This document shows positions 1 through 7,171 of a stretch of DNA of 8,431 bases, one piece after another. The position numbers and the translations under genes were made by a program. Each line of letters begins with the position of its first letter. Position 1 is the stretch's first letter. The stretch covers positions 1 to 8,431 of the forward strand of contig CAKSUH010000053.1 of assembly GCA_934500855.1 (NCBI GenBank), read 5' to 3'. Below the pieces are notes generated by a model that did no database searches, was not told the origin of the DNA, and worked only from the letters and a program-made list of their open reading frames with translations. This DNA comes from an uncultured Eubacteriales bacterium (GTDB lineage Bacteria > Bacillota > Clostridia > Oscillospirales > CAG-272).

Positions 1-1
1 C

Positions 2-1165
2 ACGGTAGACGGCAACACCAACACCGACAAAAAAGCGCTTGATATGCTTTGGAAAAGCGGCGACTCCGCCTCGTATGACATGATTCTTGCGGGCGGCTTT
101 GCAAGCGCTACGCTGGCTACGGAAGGCTTCTTCCTTGACCTGGACAACTGCAAGGATGTCAAGCCCGACGCGGACTTCTACGAATCGCGCGTGAACCGTC
201 AGGTCCGCCTGATGAACCATCAGTACTTCGCAAGCGGGTTCTATTCCGTAACGGGAACAAGCGGCATTGAGGTCATTTATGTCAACACCGACATCATCAA
301 CAGCGTGAACACCGATCCCGACAACCCCGTTTCCACGGAAGTCCTTTACGAAAAGGCGCTGAACAAGACCTGGACCGTTGATTATATGCTGGAGCTGGGA
401 AGCCGCTACGCTCTTGACGCCGGCACCAACACCGGGCACTATGAAAGCGACCAGTACGGCACCATCTTCTCCTATCACAGTATGCACAGCGTCTACCACG
501 GCCTCGGCGGAACGGACATCGTCTGGAACGACGCAAGCAACCGCTACAATGTTGTGCTCTCCAACCAGTCGAACCAGAAGATCTTTGAGTACATCAGAGA
601 GAAAATCACCCAAAAGAACGGCGGTGAAGTTCTGCTCTCCACGCGATCTCCCGGCGCGGGCGTTGAGGAATTCCTTGCAAAATCGGCTCCGTTCTTCTGG
701 GGCGGTCTGAACAACATCAAGGAAGTCATCGCCGACGGAATGCACTGGACCATGCTCCCTCCCCCGCTCTTCAAGGAAGGGAACGACTACAACTCCTTCA
801 CCTCCGCATGGTGTCTGAACTTTGCGGGAATCCCCTCCAATGTCACGGACTCCGAGACTTCTTCCTACCTCTATGAGATGTTCATGTGCTACTCCTACGA
901 TTACCTCTATCCCGCTTACTACGAAACCTGCTTCCAGGTGACCTATCAGCCCGACTCGACCTCGGTTCGGATTTTCAACCTGATTGCGCGTTCCAGATAT
1001 GTGTCTATGGTAAACCTTTACTCTCTGAACAACTCCGGCGTGGAGATCAAAGACATTTGCAGAGACACAAACCTTGAGCTTGGTTCCTCGCTGAAGCGTG
1101 CAAGCGAAGTCATTGCGGCAAATCTCACCAAGCTGGTTGAGAACTTCTCCAAGAAAGAGCAGTGA
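2..1165 (+). CDS. ABC transporter extracellular solute-binding protein (family 1), 5'-truncated
   Basis: This is the C-terminal 387 residues of a periplasmic-type sugar-binding protein. The frame is open to the first base of the window, so the signal peptide, lipobox and first part of lobe 1 are missing; an apparent ATG at 44 is internal. Family hallmarks seen in order are a D-M-I-L-A-G-G stretch near 76-98, the hinge-type strand I-Y-V-N-T-D around 275-292, a T-W-T-V-D-Y segment near 368-385 (the 'tWtvdel' block of sugar-binding proteins), and the late P-P-P-L-F-K...Y-x-S-F block near 755-800. Such proteins deliver mono- or oligosaccharides to an ABC permease on the outer face of the membrane. 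The stop overlaps the next gene's GTG start. No permease is present in this window, so it is presumably upstream or elsewhere. Family assignment is firm; the substrate is unknown. Confidence 0.85.
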   Translation, partial: TVDGNTNTDKKALDMLWKSGDSASYDMILAGGFASATLATEGFFLDLDNCKDVKPDADFYESRVNRQVRLMNHQYFASGFYSVTGTSGIEVIYVNTDIINSVNTDPDNPVSTEVLYEKALNKTWTVDYMLELGSRYALDAGTNTGHYESDQYGTIFSYHSMHSVYHGLGGTDIVWNDASNRYNVVLSNQSNQKIFEYIREKITQKNGGEVLLSTRSPGAGVEEFLAKSAPFFWGGLNNIKEVIADGMHWTMLPPPLFKEGNDYNSFTSAWCLNFAGIPSNVTDSETSSYLYEMFMCYSYDYLYPAYYETCFQVTYQPDSTSVRIFNLIARSRYVSMVNLYSLNNSGVEIKDICRDTNLELGSSLKRASEVIAANLTKLVENFSKKEQ

Positions 1166-3114
1166 GGAAAAGAAACGGATTCGGTGCACGCGTGGCAGTG
1201 CTGTTGCTCCTTTGTCTGGCGGCAACAGCGCTCTGCGCGTGCAAAATCGGTTCCGGAGGCACCGAGACCGAAGAAAAAACAACTGCCTCCGATCGGAGCG
1301 AAACGGAAACAACTATGACGGAACCAGATACCTCATTTCGGATCTTCGGGAATCAGAAGCTGACCCCGATCGTCCTCTCCGACATTCCGGACCGGAATGC
1401 CGACGATATCAAAAAAGAACTGAACATTGGCTTGCGGCGCGCATTCGGGGTGTTCCCGCTCTATGAAACGGCGGCGCAGACCGCCGTGAACGCCGACAGA
1501 ACGGAAATCCTTGTCGGAACCACAAACCGCCCCGAAAGCACGGGCGCCGTCCCCGATGCGGGGCAAAACGACGCTTGGTACTATGTCGGCGTGCGCGGAA
1601 ACAAGCTGGTCATCAACGCCTCCAACGGCTATTACCTTGACCGCGCGATCGAATACTTCGTCTCCTGCCTGCCGACCGAGCAGACAGACCGCTTCTCCCT
1701 TCCCGCCGACTTCGGAAAGCAGGAGATTTTCCGCGACTATTTCGCAAGCCGCTGGAAGCTGACCGATCTTCCCGCCTACACGGGCGCGCGGATCACGCTC
1801 TCGCCCGATACCTACACCACGGGCGCGCTGATGACGGAACTTGCAAACAAGCAGAAAGCCGACGCGCGGGTCCAGTTGGTACTTGCAACCAACAAAACCG
1901 AATACCTGCGCTATGTCGACCGACTTGTGCAGTACGGATTTCTGAAAGAAAGCAGCTCCGAGACGGAAAGCAACCTCTACACGACGCTGACGCGCGGAAA
2001 AGAACGGGTTTACATCTATTTCACCGCCGCAATGTCCCGTGTTACGGTTGTCTATGAGAAAAACGGCGCTTCGGTTTCCGAGGTGTCCTACACGACAGCC
2101 AACGCAGGACAGAGCGCCGAACTTTACCAGTACGGTCTGAATATGCGCCCCTACAGCGACCCGACTTCGGGCGCGGAAGGCTATGAAATCAACTGCGGAA
2201 TGCTGTATATCATCCGCACCGCCGATAACCGCCTGATCGTAATCGACGGCGGCGACCGCGTGCAGATGATGACCGAAGCCGCAGACGGGACTTTCCCCCA
2301 TGCCGCGCTCAACCGCTTCCTGCACAGGATCACCGGGACAAACGAGACCGAAAAAATTACGGTTTCCTGTTGGTTCCTCACGCACGGACACAGCGACCAC
2401 CTCGGTTTTGCTTATTTCCTGCAACAGTATGCGGATCAGTATGACCTGAAATCGGTTTGCGCCAATCTCGCCACGGGGTTGATGACATCCGATTTTGCCG
2501 AGACGAAAATCCTTTCCGATTTCGGCACATGGCTGAAGCGCACCTATCCCGCTTGCCGCGAGGTGCGGCTCCATACGGGGCAGAAGCTGCGTTTTGCCGA
2601 TGTGGAAATGCAGGTGCTCTACACGCACGAGGACGCGCTGTCCCCTGCGGGCGCCACGCAGATCAAGGACTTCAACGACAGCACAACGGTTGTAAAAATC
2701 ACGCTCGGCGGAACCGACCTGCTGGTGCTTGGCGATGTCTATCACATCGGGGAGGATTACCTGACCGCAGCGTACACCGAGGCAACCCTGCATTGCGACA
2801 TGATGCAGGTTTCGCATCACGGCTTCAACGACCTGCAACGCCTCTCCCCGCTTGTGCGGGCAAAGGTTGCGCTGATTCCGCAGGCTTACGGCTGGTTCGT
2901 TTATGCGAGCGGAAGCAGCGACGGGACCGACTATTGGACCTATTGGTCGGCGCGGATGAAAAAGGTCATTGACGACCTGAAGGCGTATTCCGACCCCAAC
3001 ATGGTATTCTTCTCGGGGAACGAATCCATGACCGTCGGGCTTTCCTGCCGACAGGGCGAAGTCACGGTCATTCTGGAGCCTGCGCGGCGGTATCGGTTGA
3101 GCGACCTCGGCTGA
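1162..3114 (+). CDS. Surface lipoprotein with C-terminal ComEC-like metallo-beta-lactamase-fold domain
   Basis: This 650-residue protein starts at a GTG overlapping the previous stop (GTGA), which suggests translational coupling. Residues 1-27 form a lipoprotein signal: basic R2-K3-R4, a Leu-rich core, and a lipobox-like L-C-A-C with Cys27 as the likely lipidated residue. A Thr/Ser/Glu-rich linker follows. Residues about 55-185 carry an E-I-L-V-G-T-T-N-R motif (115-123) that resembles N-terminal modules attached to some glycoside hydrolases; this is a loose resemblance. A second alpha/beta region spans about 195-320. From about 330 comes a metallo-beta-lactamase fold: D-G-G-D (362-365), T-H-G-H-S-D-H (407-413, ligands H408, H410, D412, H413), an N-D-S-T segment, L-G-D with D525, and V-S-H-H-G (H552, H553). 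The N..S / GD / HHG pattern is that of the ComEC/Rec2 MBL branch, whose known members are DNA-linked hydrolases. No ComEC membrane channel is present. The reaction and substrate are unknown. Confidence 0.85.
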   Translation: MRKRNGFGARVAVLLLLCLAATALCACKIGSGGTETEEKTTASDRSETETTMTEPDTSFRIFGNQKLTPIVLSDIPDRNADDIKKELNIGLRRAFGVFPLYETAAQTAVNADRTEILVGTTNRPESTGAVPDAGQNDAWYYVGVRGNKLVINASNGYYLDRAIEYFVSCLPTEQTDRFSLPADFGKQEIFRDYFASRWKLTDLPAYTGARITLSPDTYTTGALMTELANKQKADARVQLVLATNKTEYLRYVDRLVQYGFLKESSSETESNLYTTLTRGKERVYIYFTAAMSRVTVVYEKNGASVSEVSYTTANAGQSAELYQYGLNMRPYSDPTSGAEGYEINCGMLYIIRTADNRLIVIDGGDRVQMMTEAADGTFPHAALNRFLHRITGTNETEKITVSCWFLTHGHSDHLGFAYFLQQYADQYDLKSVCANLATGLMTSDFAETKILSDFGTWLKRTYPACREVRLHTGQKLRFADVEMQVLYTHEDALSPAGATQIKDFNDSTTVVKITLGGTDLLVLGDVYHIGEDYLTAAYTEATLHCDMMQVSHHGFNDLQRLSPLVRAKVALIPQAYGWFVYASGSSDGTDYWTYWSARMKKVIDDLKAYSDPNMVFFSGNESMTVGLSCRQGEVTVILEPARRYRLSDLG

Positions 3115-3147
3115 TGTGCCGCCGAGCCAAAAAGCCCCTGCGGGGGT
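3106..3147. other. Two short hairpins just after the lipoprotein gene
   Basis: CTCGGC (3106-3111) can pair with GCCGAG (3121-3126) across the stop codon. Immediately after, AAAAAG is followed by CCCC-TGC-GGGG (3135-3145). Read on the + strand there is no T-tract. Read on the - strand the small G/C stem is followed by CTTTTTGG, so it would look like a weak intrinsic terminator for antisense transcripts. No minus-strand gene needing one is visible, so the role is uncertain. Confidence 0.35.
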
Positions 3148-3160
3148 GTGCTCTGCGCAA

Positions 3161-3174
3161 GTCCGGAACCGGAC
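3161..3174. repeat. Short palindrome GTCCGG-AA-CCGGAC
   Basis: Six-base arms GTCCGG and CCGGAC are separated by two bases, midway between the lipoprotein stop and the main terminator hairpin. It could be a five-pair stem with a GAAC loop, helping to protect the transcript 3' end. It could also be a protein-binding palindrome, but there is nothing nearby for it to regulate before the terminator. Confidence 0.3.
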
Positions 3175-3182
3175 AACAGAAT

Positions 3183-3242
3183 AAAAAGCCTCCTATGGCA
3201 AAACAGATTTCGATCTGTAACCTGCCATAGGAGGTATTTTTA
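3183..3242 (+). terminator. Strong intrinsic terminator hairpin with TTCG loop
   Basis: CCTCCTATGGCA (3189-3200) pairs perfectly over 12 bases with TGCCATAGGAGG (3223-3234). Inside it, ACAGAT (3203-3208) pairs with ATCTGT (3213-3218) across a stable TTCG tetraloop. An AAAAAG run precedes the stem and TATTTTTAT follows it, so it should end transcription of the lipoprotein operon, and could work in both directions. It lies about 75 bases after the lipoprotein stop and separates the surface pair from the cytoplasmic cassette. The 3' arm contains AGGAGG, a perfect Shine-Dalgarno sequence, which would be hidden in the stem. Confidence 0.8.
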
Positions 3243-3324
3243 TGCCCGGAGTGTGTGCGGTAAAGGATACCCGGCAGGACCGCATCCTCCCGGATCGCCA
3301 AAAGGTGAAGATTTTATATATATC

Positions 3325-3349
3325 CGCAAATATTTTGCTATGATTTGCG
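3325..3349. promoter_or_regulatory. Candidate operator: clustered CGCAAA / TTTGCG half-sites
   Basis: CGCAAA (3325-3330) and TTTGCG (3344-3349) are inverted arms 13 bases apart. A third half-site, TTTGC (3334-3338), forms a tighter inverted repeat GCAAA-TAT-TTTGC (3326-3338) with the first. The cluster overlaps the best -10 candidate, a position where a repressor would block RNA polymerase. No regulator gene is in the window, so the cognate protein is unknown. This may be chance in AT-rich DNA. Confidence 0.35.
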
Positions 3350-3367
3350 AACATATTGGTGTATGAT
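3336..3367 (+). promoter_or_regulatory. Probable promoter region for the isomerase-kinase cassette
   Basis: After the terminator the sequence turns AT-rich, unlike the flanking genes. TGC-TATGAT (3336-3344) fits an extended -10 element. A second TATGAT (3362-3367) lies 23 bases on. No convincing -35 box with 16-18 base spacing accompanies either, so the exact start of transcription cannot be fixed. A promoter is expected here because a strong terminator lies just upstream and four same-strand genes follow without another clear gap. Confidence 0.45.
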
Positions 3368-3389
3368 AACAGTACCGAACAAACAGATC

Positions 3390-3394
3390 GGAGG
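3390..3394 (+). promoter_or_regulatory. Ribosome binding site deciding the isomerase start
   Basis: GGAGG lies nine bases before ATG 3404. This favours that start over an in-frame TTG at 3356, which has no such site and would overlap the promoter-like sequence. Confidence 0.8.
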
Positions 3395-3403
3395 AATCGG
3401 AAT

Positions 3404-4828
3404 ATGAGTATCGAACGGGCAAAAATCGGACTGCTGATGATTGGCGCCGAGCGGTTCCGTCCGCTTGGGAACGGAACGAAGGACGGGAATTACGAGGAAC
3501 GGAAGGCACGGGAGGCAAAGACCTACCTCTCCCGCTTTCGCAATTTTGCCGATGTTGTCTGCCCCGCAACGGTCTACAGCCGCGAGGGCGCGGAGACTGC
3601 GGCGGCGGAATTCTACAACCAAAAGGTGGATTGCGTGGTGGCAATGTTCCTCTCCTGGGCAGAGGACTTTGCATGGATCCGCTTCCTGCGCGAGCTGCCG
3701 CCCATGCCGCTGATGCTTGCATCGGTCGTGCGCGATTCGCTCTCCATCACCGACACGAATGACGAGAATCAGTTTGTCGACTTCCTCTCGGCGGGGGCTC
3801 TGGTCGGCTTTCAGGAGGCAAGCGGATCCTTCCGCCGCTTTGACCGCCCGATGCGCGAGGTCTGCATCGGAACATTGGAGCAGGTCACCGAGCGGGTGCG
3901 GGTCTTTGCCGCCGCCTCGCATATGCGGGCAAAACTGCGGCGCACCAACCTCTCCCTGCTCGCCTGTTACAACGAGGCAATGTGGGCAACCTATGTCGAC
4001 CCCTACAACATCTTCTGCAGGATCGGTCCCGAAATCCATTTCCTGTCGGTCGCGGAGCTGGTCAATGAGATCGAAGCGACTCCCGACAGTACGGTGGACG
4101 CGCTTCTTGCCGACCTGACGGCGCGCTATCGGGTGGCGGACAATGTGGACGCCGAAAAATTCCGCGCTTCGGTCAGGGCGACCTATGCCATGGAGTCAAT
4201 CGCCCGCCGGGCGAACACCGACCTGCTGGTGCTCAACGACATTGACACGGTTCTCTTTGCCAATGTCGGTCTGCGCCCGGGCTTTGCGCCGCTCGACCCG
4301 AACGAGAAGATGGTCATCGTTCCCGAGGGCGACATCGGCGGCGGGCTTGCAACCTACATCCTCCAACACCTGACGGGACACCGCGCGAACTTCATCGAGC
4401 CGTTCTACATCGACCACCAAAACGGCGGTTTCGTTGCGGGTCATGCGGGACCCAACAACTACCACGAATGCCCCGAAAATGTCATCATCGCGCGGGACGA
4501 GCGCTTTGCGAAGTCCCAATGGAAGCACGCGGGCGCGCCGTTTGCATGGTACACCTTCCCTGCGGGGATGAAAACCATGCTCCATATGTCCGAGCGCGAC
4601 GGGCAGATGAAGATGGTCTGCACATTGGTGGACTGTCTCCCCACCAAGCACTACCTTGCCAGCTACTCCCACGCCGACTTCCGTCATCCCACGCTCTCTC
4701 CCGAAGAACTGTTCGGGAGGATCGGCGAGATCGGCGTGACCCAGCACTACGCGATTGCGGACGGCGACTGCCTTGATGAACTGGAGACACTTGCAAAGCT
4801 CTGCGACTTCGAATTCCACCGCATCTGA
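3404..4828 (+). CDS. L-arabinose/L-fucose isomerase-superfamily sugar isomerase (AraA-like)
   Basis: A 474-residue cytoplasmic protein, close in size to L-arabinose isomerase (about 500). Members interconvert aldoses and ketoses using a bound Mn2+ or similar metal. The four metal-site residues of E. coli AraA (E306, E333, H350, H450) have credible counterparts at nearly the same positions: E308 in P-E-G-D, E332 in F-I-E-P-F, H347 in G-H-A-G-P and H448 in T-Q-H-Y-A. The segment after E308 (I-G-G-G-L-A-T-Y-I-L-Q-H-L-T-G) and the C-terminal H-Y-A...D-G-D-C-L-D-E-L look like the fucose/arabinose isomerase C-terminal domain. The N-terminal 170 residues form a Rossmann-like region. It heads the cassette, with SD GGAGG nine bases before ATG. 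The surrounding residues differ enough from true AraA that the substrate should not be taken to be arabinose. Superfamily is fairly sure; substrate unknown. Confidence 0.75.
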   Translation: MSIERAKIGLLMIGAERFRPLGNGTKDGNYEERKAREAKTYLSRFRNFADVVCPATVYSREGAETAAAEFYNQKVDCVVAMFLSWAEDFAWIRFLRELPPMPLMLASVVRDSLSITDTNDENQFVDFLSAGALVGFQEASGSFRRFDRPMREVCIGTLEQVTERVRVFAAASHMRAKLRRTNLSLLACYNEAMWATYVDPYNIFCRIGPEIHFLSVAELVNEIEATPDSTVDALLADLTARYRVADNVDAEKFRASVRATYAMESIARRANTDLLVLNDIDTVLFANVGLRPGFAPLDPNEKMVIVPEGDIGGGLATYILQHLTGHRANFIEPFYIDHQNGGFVAGHAGPNNYHECPENVIIARDERFAKSQWKHAGAPFAWYTFPAGMKTMLHMSERDGQMKMVCTLVDCLPTKHYLASYSHADFRHPTLSPEELFGRIGEIGVTQHYAIADGDCLDELETLAKLCDFEFHRI

Positions 4829-4846
4829 CGGAGGGAGGCTGAAGCC

Positions 4847-5362
4847 ATGAAACGGATTCTCGTCATCACCTATGACAACTGCGACGACACCGAGGCGTAT
4901 TACCCCCTCATGCGGATGCGAGAGGAAGGCTACGCGGTCACGGTCGCGTCGCTTGAAAAGAAAACCATCCGCGGCAAGCATTGGTTCACGGTGAATGCCG
5001 ACCTGCTCCCCGCGGAGATTGCCCCCGCCGCCTATGACGCGCTTCTGCTCCCCGGCGGCACCGCGCCCGAAAAGCTGCGGCAGAACGCCGACATCCTCGC
5101 CGCCACCCGCGCGTTTTTCGAGGCTCACAAGCCTGTTGCGGCAATCTGCCACGGTCCGCTGATTCTCATCTCGGCAAGGGTTCTCTGCGGCAGGCACTGC
5201 ACCTGCTATCCCGGCATCCGGGACGATGTCATCAACGCGGGCGCGCTTTACGAGAACAGTCCGGTTGTCGTTGACGGCAACCTCATCACCTCCCGCCGTC
5301 CGGACGACCTGCCGGACTTCATGCGGGCATTCATCAAACAGGTCAATTCGGAAAAGAGGTAA
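4847..5362 (+). CDS. DJ-1/PfpI (ThiJ) family protein
   Basis: A 171-residue protein, the normal length for a single-domain DJ-1/PfpI member. It opens with the strand M-K-R-I-L-V-I-T-Y, followed by D-D-T-E with E16 as the conserved acidic partner. L-L-L-P-G-G (67-71) is the family turn, and the nucleophile elbow A-I-C-H-G-P places the reactive cysteine at C101 next to H102. The late block N-A-G...V-V-V-D-G-N-L-I-T-S-R-R-P-D-D-L is typical. Family members act as glyoxalase III, protein repair or redox-sensing enzymes, chaperones or amidase-like proteins; the sequence does not say which. A strong GGAGGGAGG lies eight bases before ATG, 18 bases after the isomerase stop. Five bases separate it from the next gene, whose SD lies inside its last codons. 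A plausible role is limiting damage by reactive sugar carbonyls. Confidence 0.88.
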   Translation: MKRILVITYDNCDDTEAYYPLMRMREEGYAVTVASLEKKTIRGKHWFTVNADLLPAEIAPAAYDALLLPGGTAPEKLRQNADILAATRAFFEAHKPVAAICHGPLILISARVLCGRHCTCYPGIRDDVINAGALYENSPVVVDGNLITSRRPDDLPDFMRAFIKQVNSEKR

Positions 5363-5367
5363 CAGCC

Positions 5368-7158
5368 ATGAGTTTTATGTTCAATCCCTTCCCCTACAAC
5401 GACCCGAACGCAGTCAACAACCTGACCAATGACGGCAGTGTGCATACCGACCGGATTGCGCGCGGTACGGCACAGCTGGCGGCGGTTTTTGCCGACCTCT
5501 GCAAAGGAAACAGGGTCCTTGCCATCGACGGCTACACCACCGCGCCGTTTGACGCGCTGATTGGTCTGCTTCCCGCCGACTGCGAGCTGATTTCGGTTGC
5601 GGGCATTTACAAGTCCGCCGCCGAACTCAAAGCCCTGCTTGCGGACTACCTCCCCGAGGACCGCGAAAAAGACCCCGTTCTGCTGTACGGTCGGCTGTTC
5701 AAGGAAGGCTACCGCGGGCTGTTTGACGAGAAAAAGTTGGCGGCACTGCAGAAAAGACTGGCGGAAAAGCGCGGGACGGTGGTGCTGTACGGCAACGGCG
5801 CACTGTCCGAAGCGCTCTACGATCTTGCCGACCTTCACATTTTCGCGGATGTCACGCCGAAGCAGGCGGTGCTGAACATCAAAAAAGGCACCTACCGCAA
5901 CTACGGCTCGGACGAAACACTCCCGTTCAAGGCGACCATGCGGCGTTGCTACTATGTCGATTTTGAATTGGCATTCTCCCTGCGTTGCCGTCTGCTTGCG
6001 GGCAAAAAGCTGGACTGGTACATCTGCGCCGATGCGCCCGACACACTTCAGATGATGCCGGGGTCGGTCCTGTCCGCGCTGATTGACCGCGCACTGGACT
6101 ATCCCCTGCGCCAGCGCCCCGTTTACCTTGAGGGGGTCTGGGGCGGATACCTGACCATGAAGGAGCGCCGTCTCCCCGACACCATGAAGAACTGCGCATG
6201 GGTCTTTGACCTGATTCCGATGGAAGTCAGCACGGCGCTGAACATGGACGGCTATAGCGTGGAGCTTCCCTTCTATACCGTGGTTGCTTCCAACGGCGAA
6301 AAGCTGATGGGCGCGCGCTGTCTGCGGGATTTCCACGGCTTCTTCCCCATCCGCTTCAACTATGACGATACCTTCCACGCGGCGGGCAATATGTCGATTC
6401 AGCTGCATCCGGGCGAGAAATTCCTCACTGAGAACCACAACGAGCTCGGCAGGCAGGACGAAAGCTACTACATCGTTGCAACGGGTCAGGGCGCGCGCAC
6501 CTATCTCGGCTTCCGCGGGGATGCGGACGCGGACGAATTCGTCTCGGAAATCAAAAAGAGCGAACAGGAACACACGCCCGTGGACTACAAAAAGTACATC
6601 TACGGGGTCAGAAGCGAACCCGGCGTGCAGGTCATGATTCCCGCCGGCACGATTCACGCGTCGGGGCAGAACCAGTTGATTCTGGAAATCGGCTCGCTGA
6701 CGGTTGGCTCCTACACCTACAAAATGTACGACTATCTGCGAAAAGACCTTGACGGCAACCCGCGCCCGATTCACTCCTATTTCGGGTCGCTCAACCTCAA
6801 CCGCGATATGAAAGAGGACTATGTCCGTGCAAACCTCGTCAACGGTCGGCGGCGGGTTCTGCGGAGCGGGACGGATTGGGAGGAGCTTGTCGTGGGCGAA
6901 TGCGACCAACTCTATTTCTCCCTGCGCAACCTCAAATTTGTTGACGGGATGGAGGACAACACGGACGGCGACTTCCATGTCCTCGCACTGGTGGACGGCG
7001 AGAGCATCACGGTGCGCTCGAAGAAGGATCCCTCCCTGCACTTTGACATGAACTATCTTGACATGGTGGTCGTTCCCGCGGCCATGGGCGAATACGAGCT
7101 GATCAACAACAAGCCCGGCACATGGATTACGGTTCACAAGACCTTGCTCAAGCGCTGA
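5368..7158 (+). CDS. Class I mannose-6-phosphate isomerase-like cupin enzyme with N-terminal extension
   Basis: 596 residues, almost twice a small Bacillus-type ManA (about 315). The C-terminal part, from about 251, is the phosphomannose isomerase module: V-W-G-G (257-260), S-I-Q-L-H-P (343-348), D-E-S-Y-Y-I (364-369), P-A-G-T-I-H-A (425-431), L-E-I-G...Y-T-Y-K-M-Y-D-Y-L-R and R-P-I-H. The expected zinc ligands are Q345, H347, E365 and H430. The family interconverts mannose-6-phosphate and fructose-6-phosphate in the cytoplasm. Residues 1-250 are not part of that module. V-L-A-I-D-G-Y-T-T-A-P (50-60), T-V-V-L-Y-G-N-G (137-144) and H-I-F-A-D-V (157-162) are spaced like the core of a uridine kinase/phosphoribulokinase fold, but the P-loop lysine is missing, so it would be a dead kinase-like domain (inference). 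AGAGG at 5355-5359, by the previous stop, precedes ATG 5368. A related sugar phosphate could be the real substrate. Confidence 0.82.
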   Translation: MSFMFNPFPYNDPNAVNNLTNDGSVHTDRIARGTAQLAAVFADLCKGNRVLAIDGYTTAPFDALIGLLPADCELISVAGIYKSAAELKALLADYLPEDREKDPVLLYGRLFKEGYRGLFDEKKLAALQKRLAEKRGTVVLYGNGALSEALYDLADLHIFADVTPKQAVLNIKKGTYRNYGSDETLPFKATMRRCYYVDFELAFSLRCRLLAGKKLDWYICADAPDTLQMMPGSVLSALIDRALDYPLRQRPVYLEGVWGGYLTMKERRLPDTMKNCAWVFDLIPMEVSTALNMDGYSVELPFYTVVASNGEKLMGARCLRDFHGFFPIRFNYDDTFHAAGNMSIQLHPGEKFLTENHNELGRQDESYYIVATGQGARTYLGFRGDADADEFVSEIKKSEQEHTPVDYKKYIYGVRSEPGVQVMIPAGTIHASGQNQLILEIGSLTVGSYTYKMYDYLRKDLDGNPRPIHSYFGSLNLNRDMKEDYVRANLVNGRRRVLRSGTDWEELVVGECDQLYFSLRNLKFVDGMEDNTDGDFHVLALVDGESITVRSKKDPSLHFDMNYLDMVVVPAAMGEYELINNKPGTWITVHKTLLKR

Positions 7159-7171
7159 GCGTTCGGACAGT

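Noticed and set aside
3326..3349. A catabolite repression (cre) box at the cassette promoter.
   Set aside because: The half-sites do not fit the TGWNANCGNTNWCA pattern; only a generic operator cluster is supported.
3148..3366. A 72-codon + strand frame through the terminator region.
   Set aside because: It runs across the terminator hairpin, has no ribosome binding site and shows no recognisable motif.
3356..3403. An upstream TTG start for the isomerase that would add 16 residues.
   Set aside because: The added residues do not look like the family, there is no ribosome binding site before the TTG, and GGAGG sits correctly before ATG 3404.
5248..7137. A 629-codon open frame on the minus strand opposite the PMI-like gene (similar long ones at 1333-2838, 4196-5197 and 7280-8173).
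   Set aside because: They lie antisense to genes with clear family motifs, show no motifs of their own and have Arg/Val/His-heavy compositions typical of GC-rich shadow frames.
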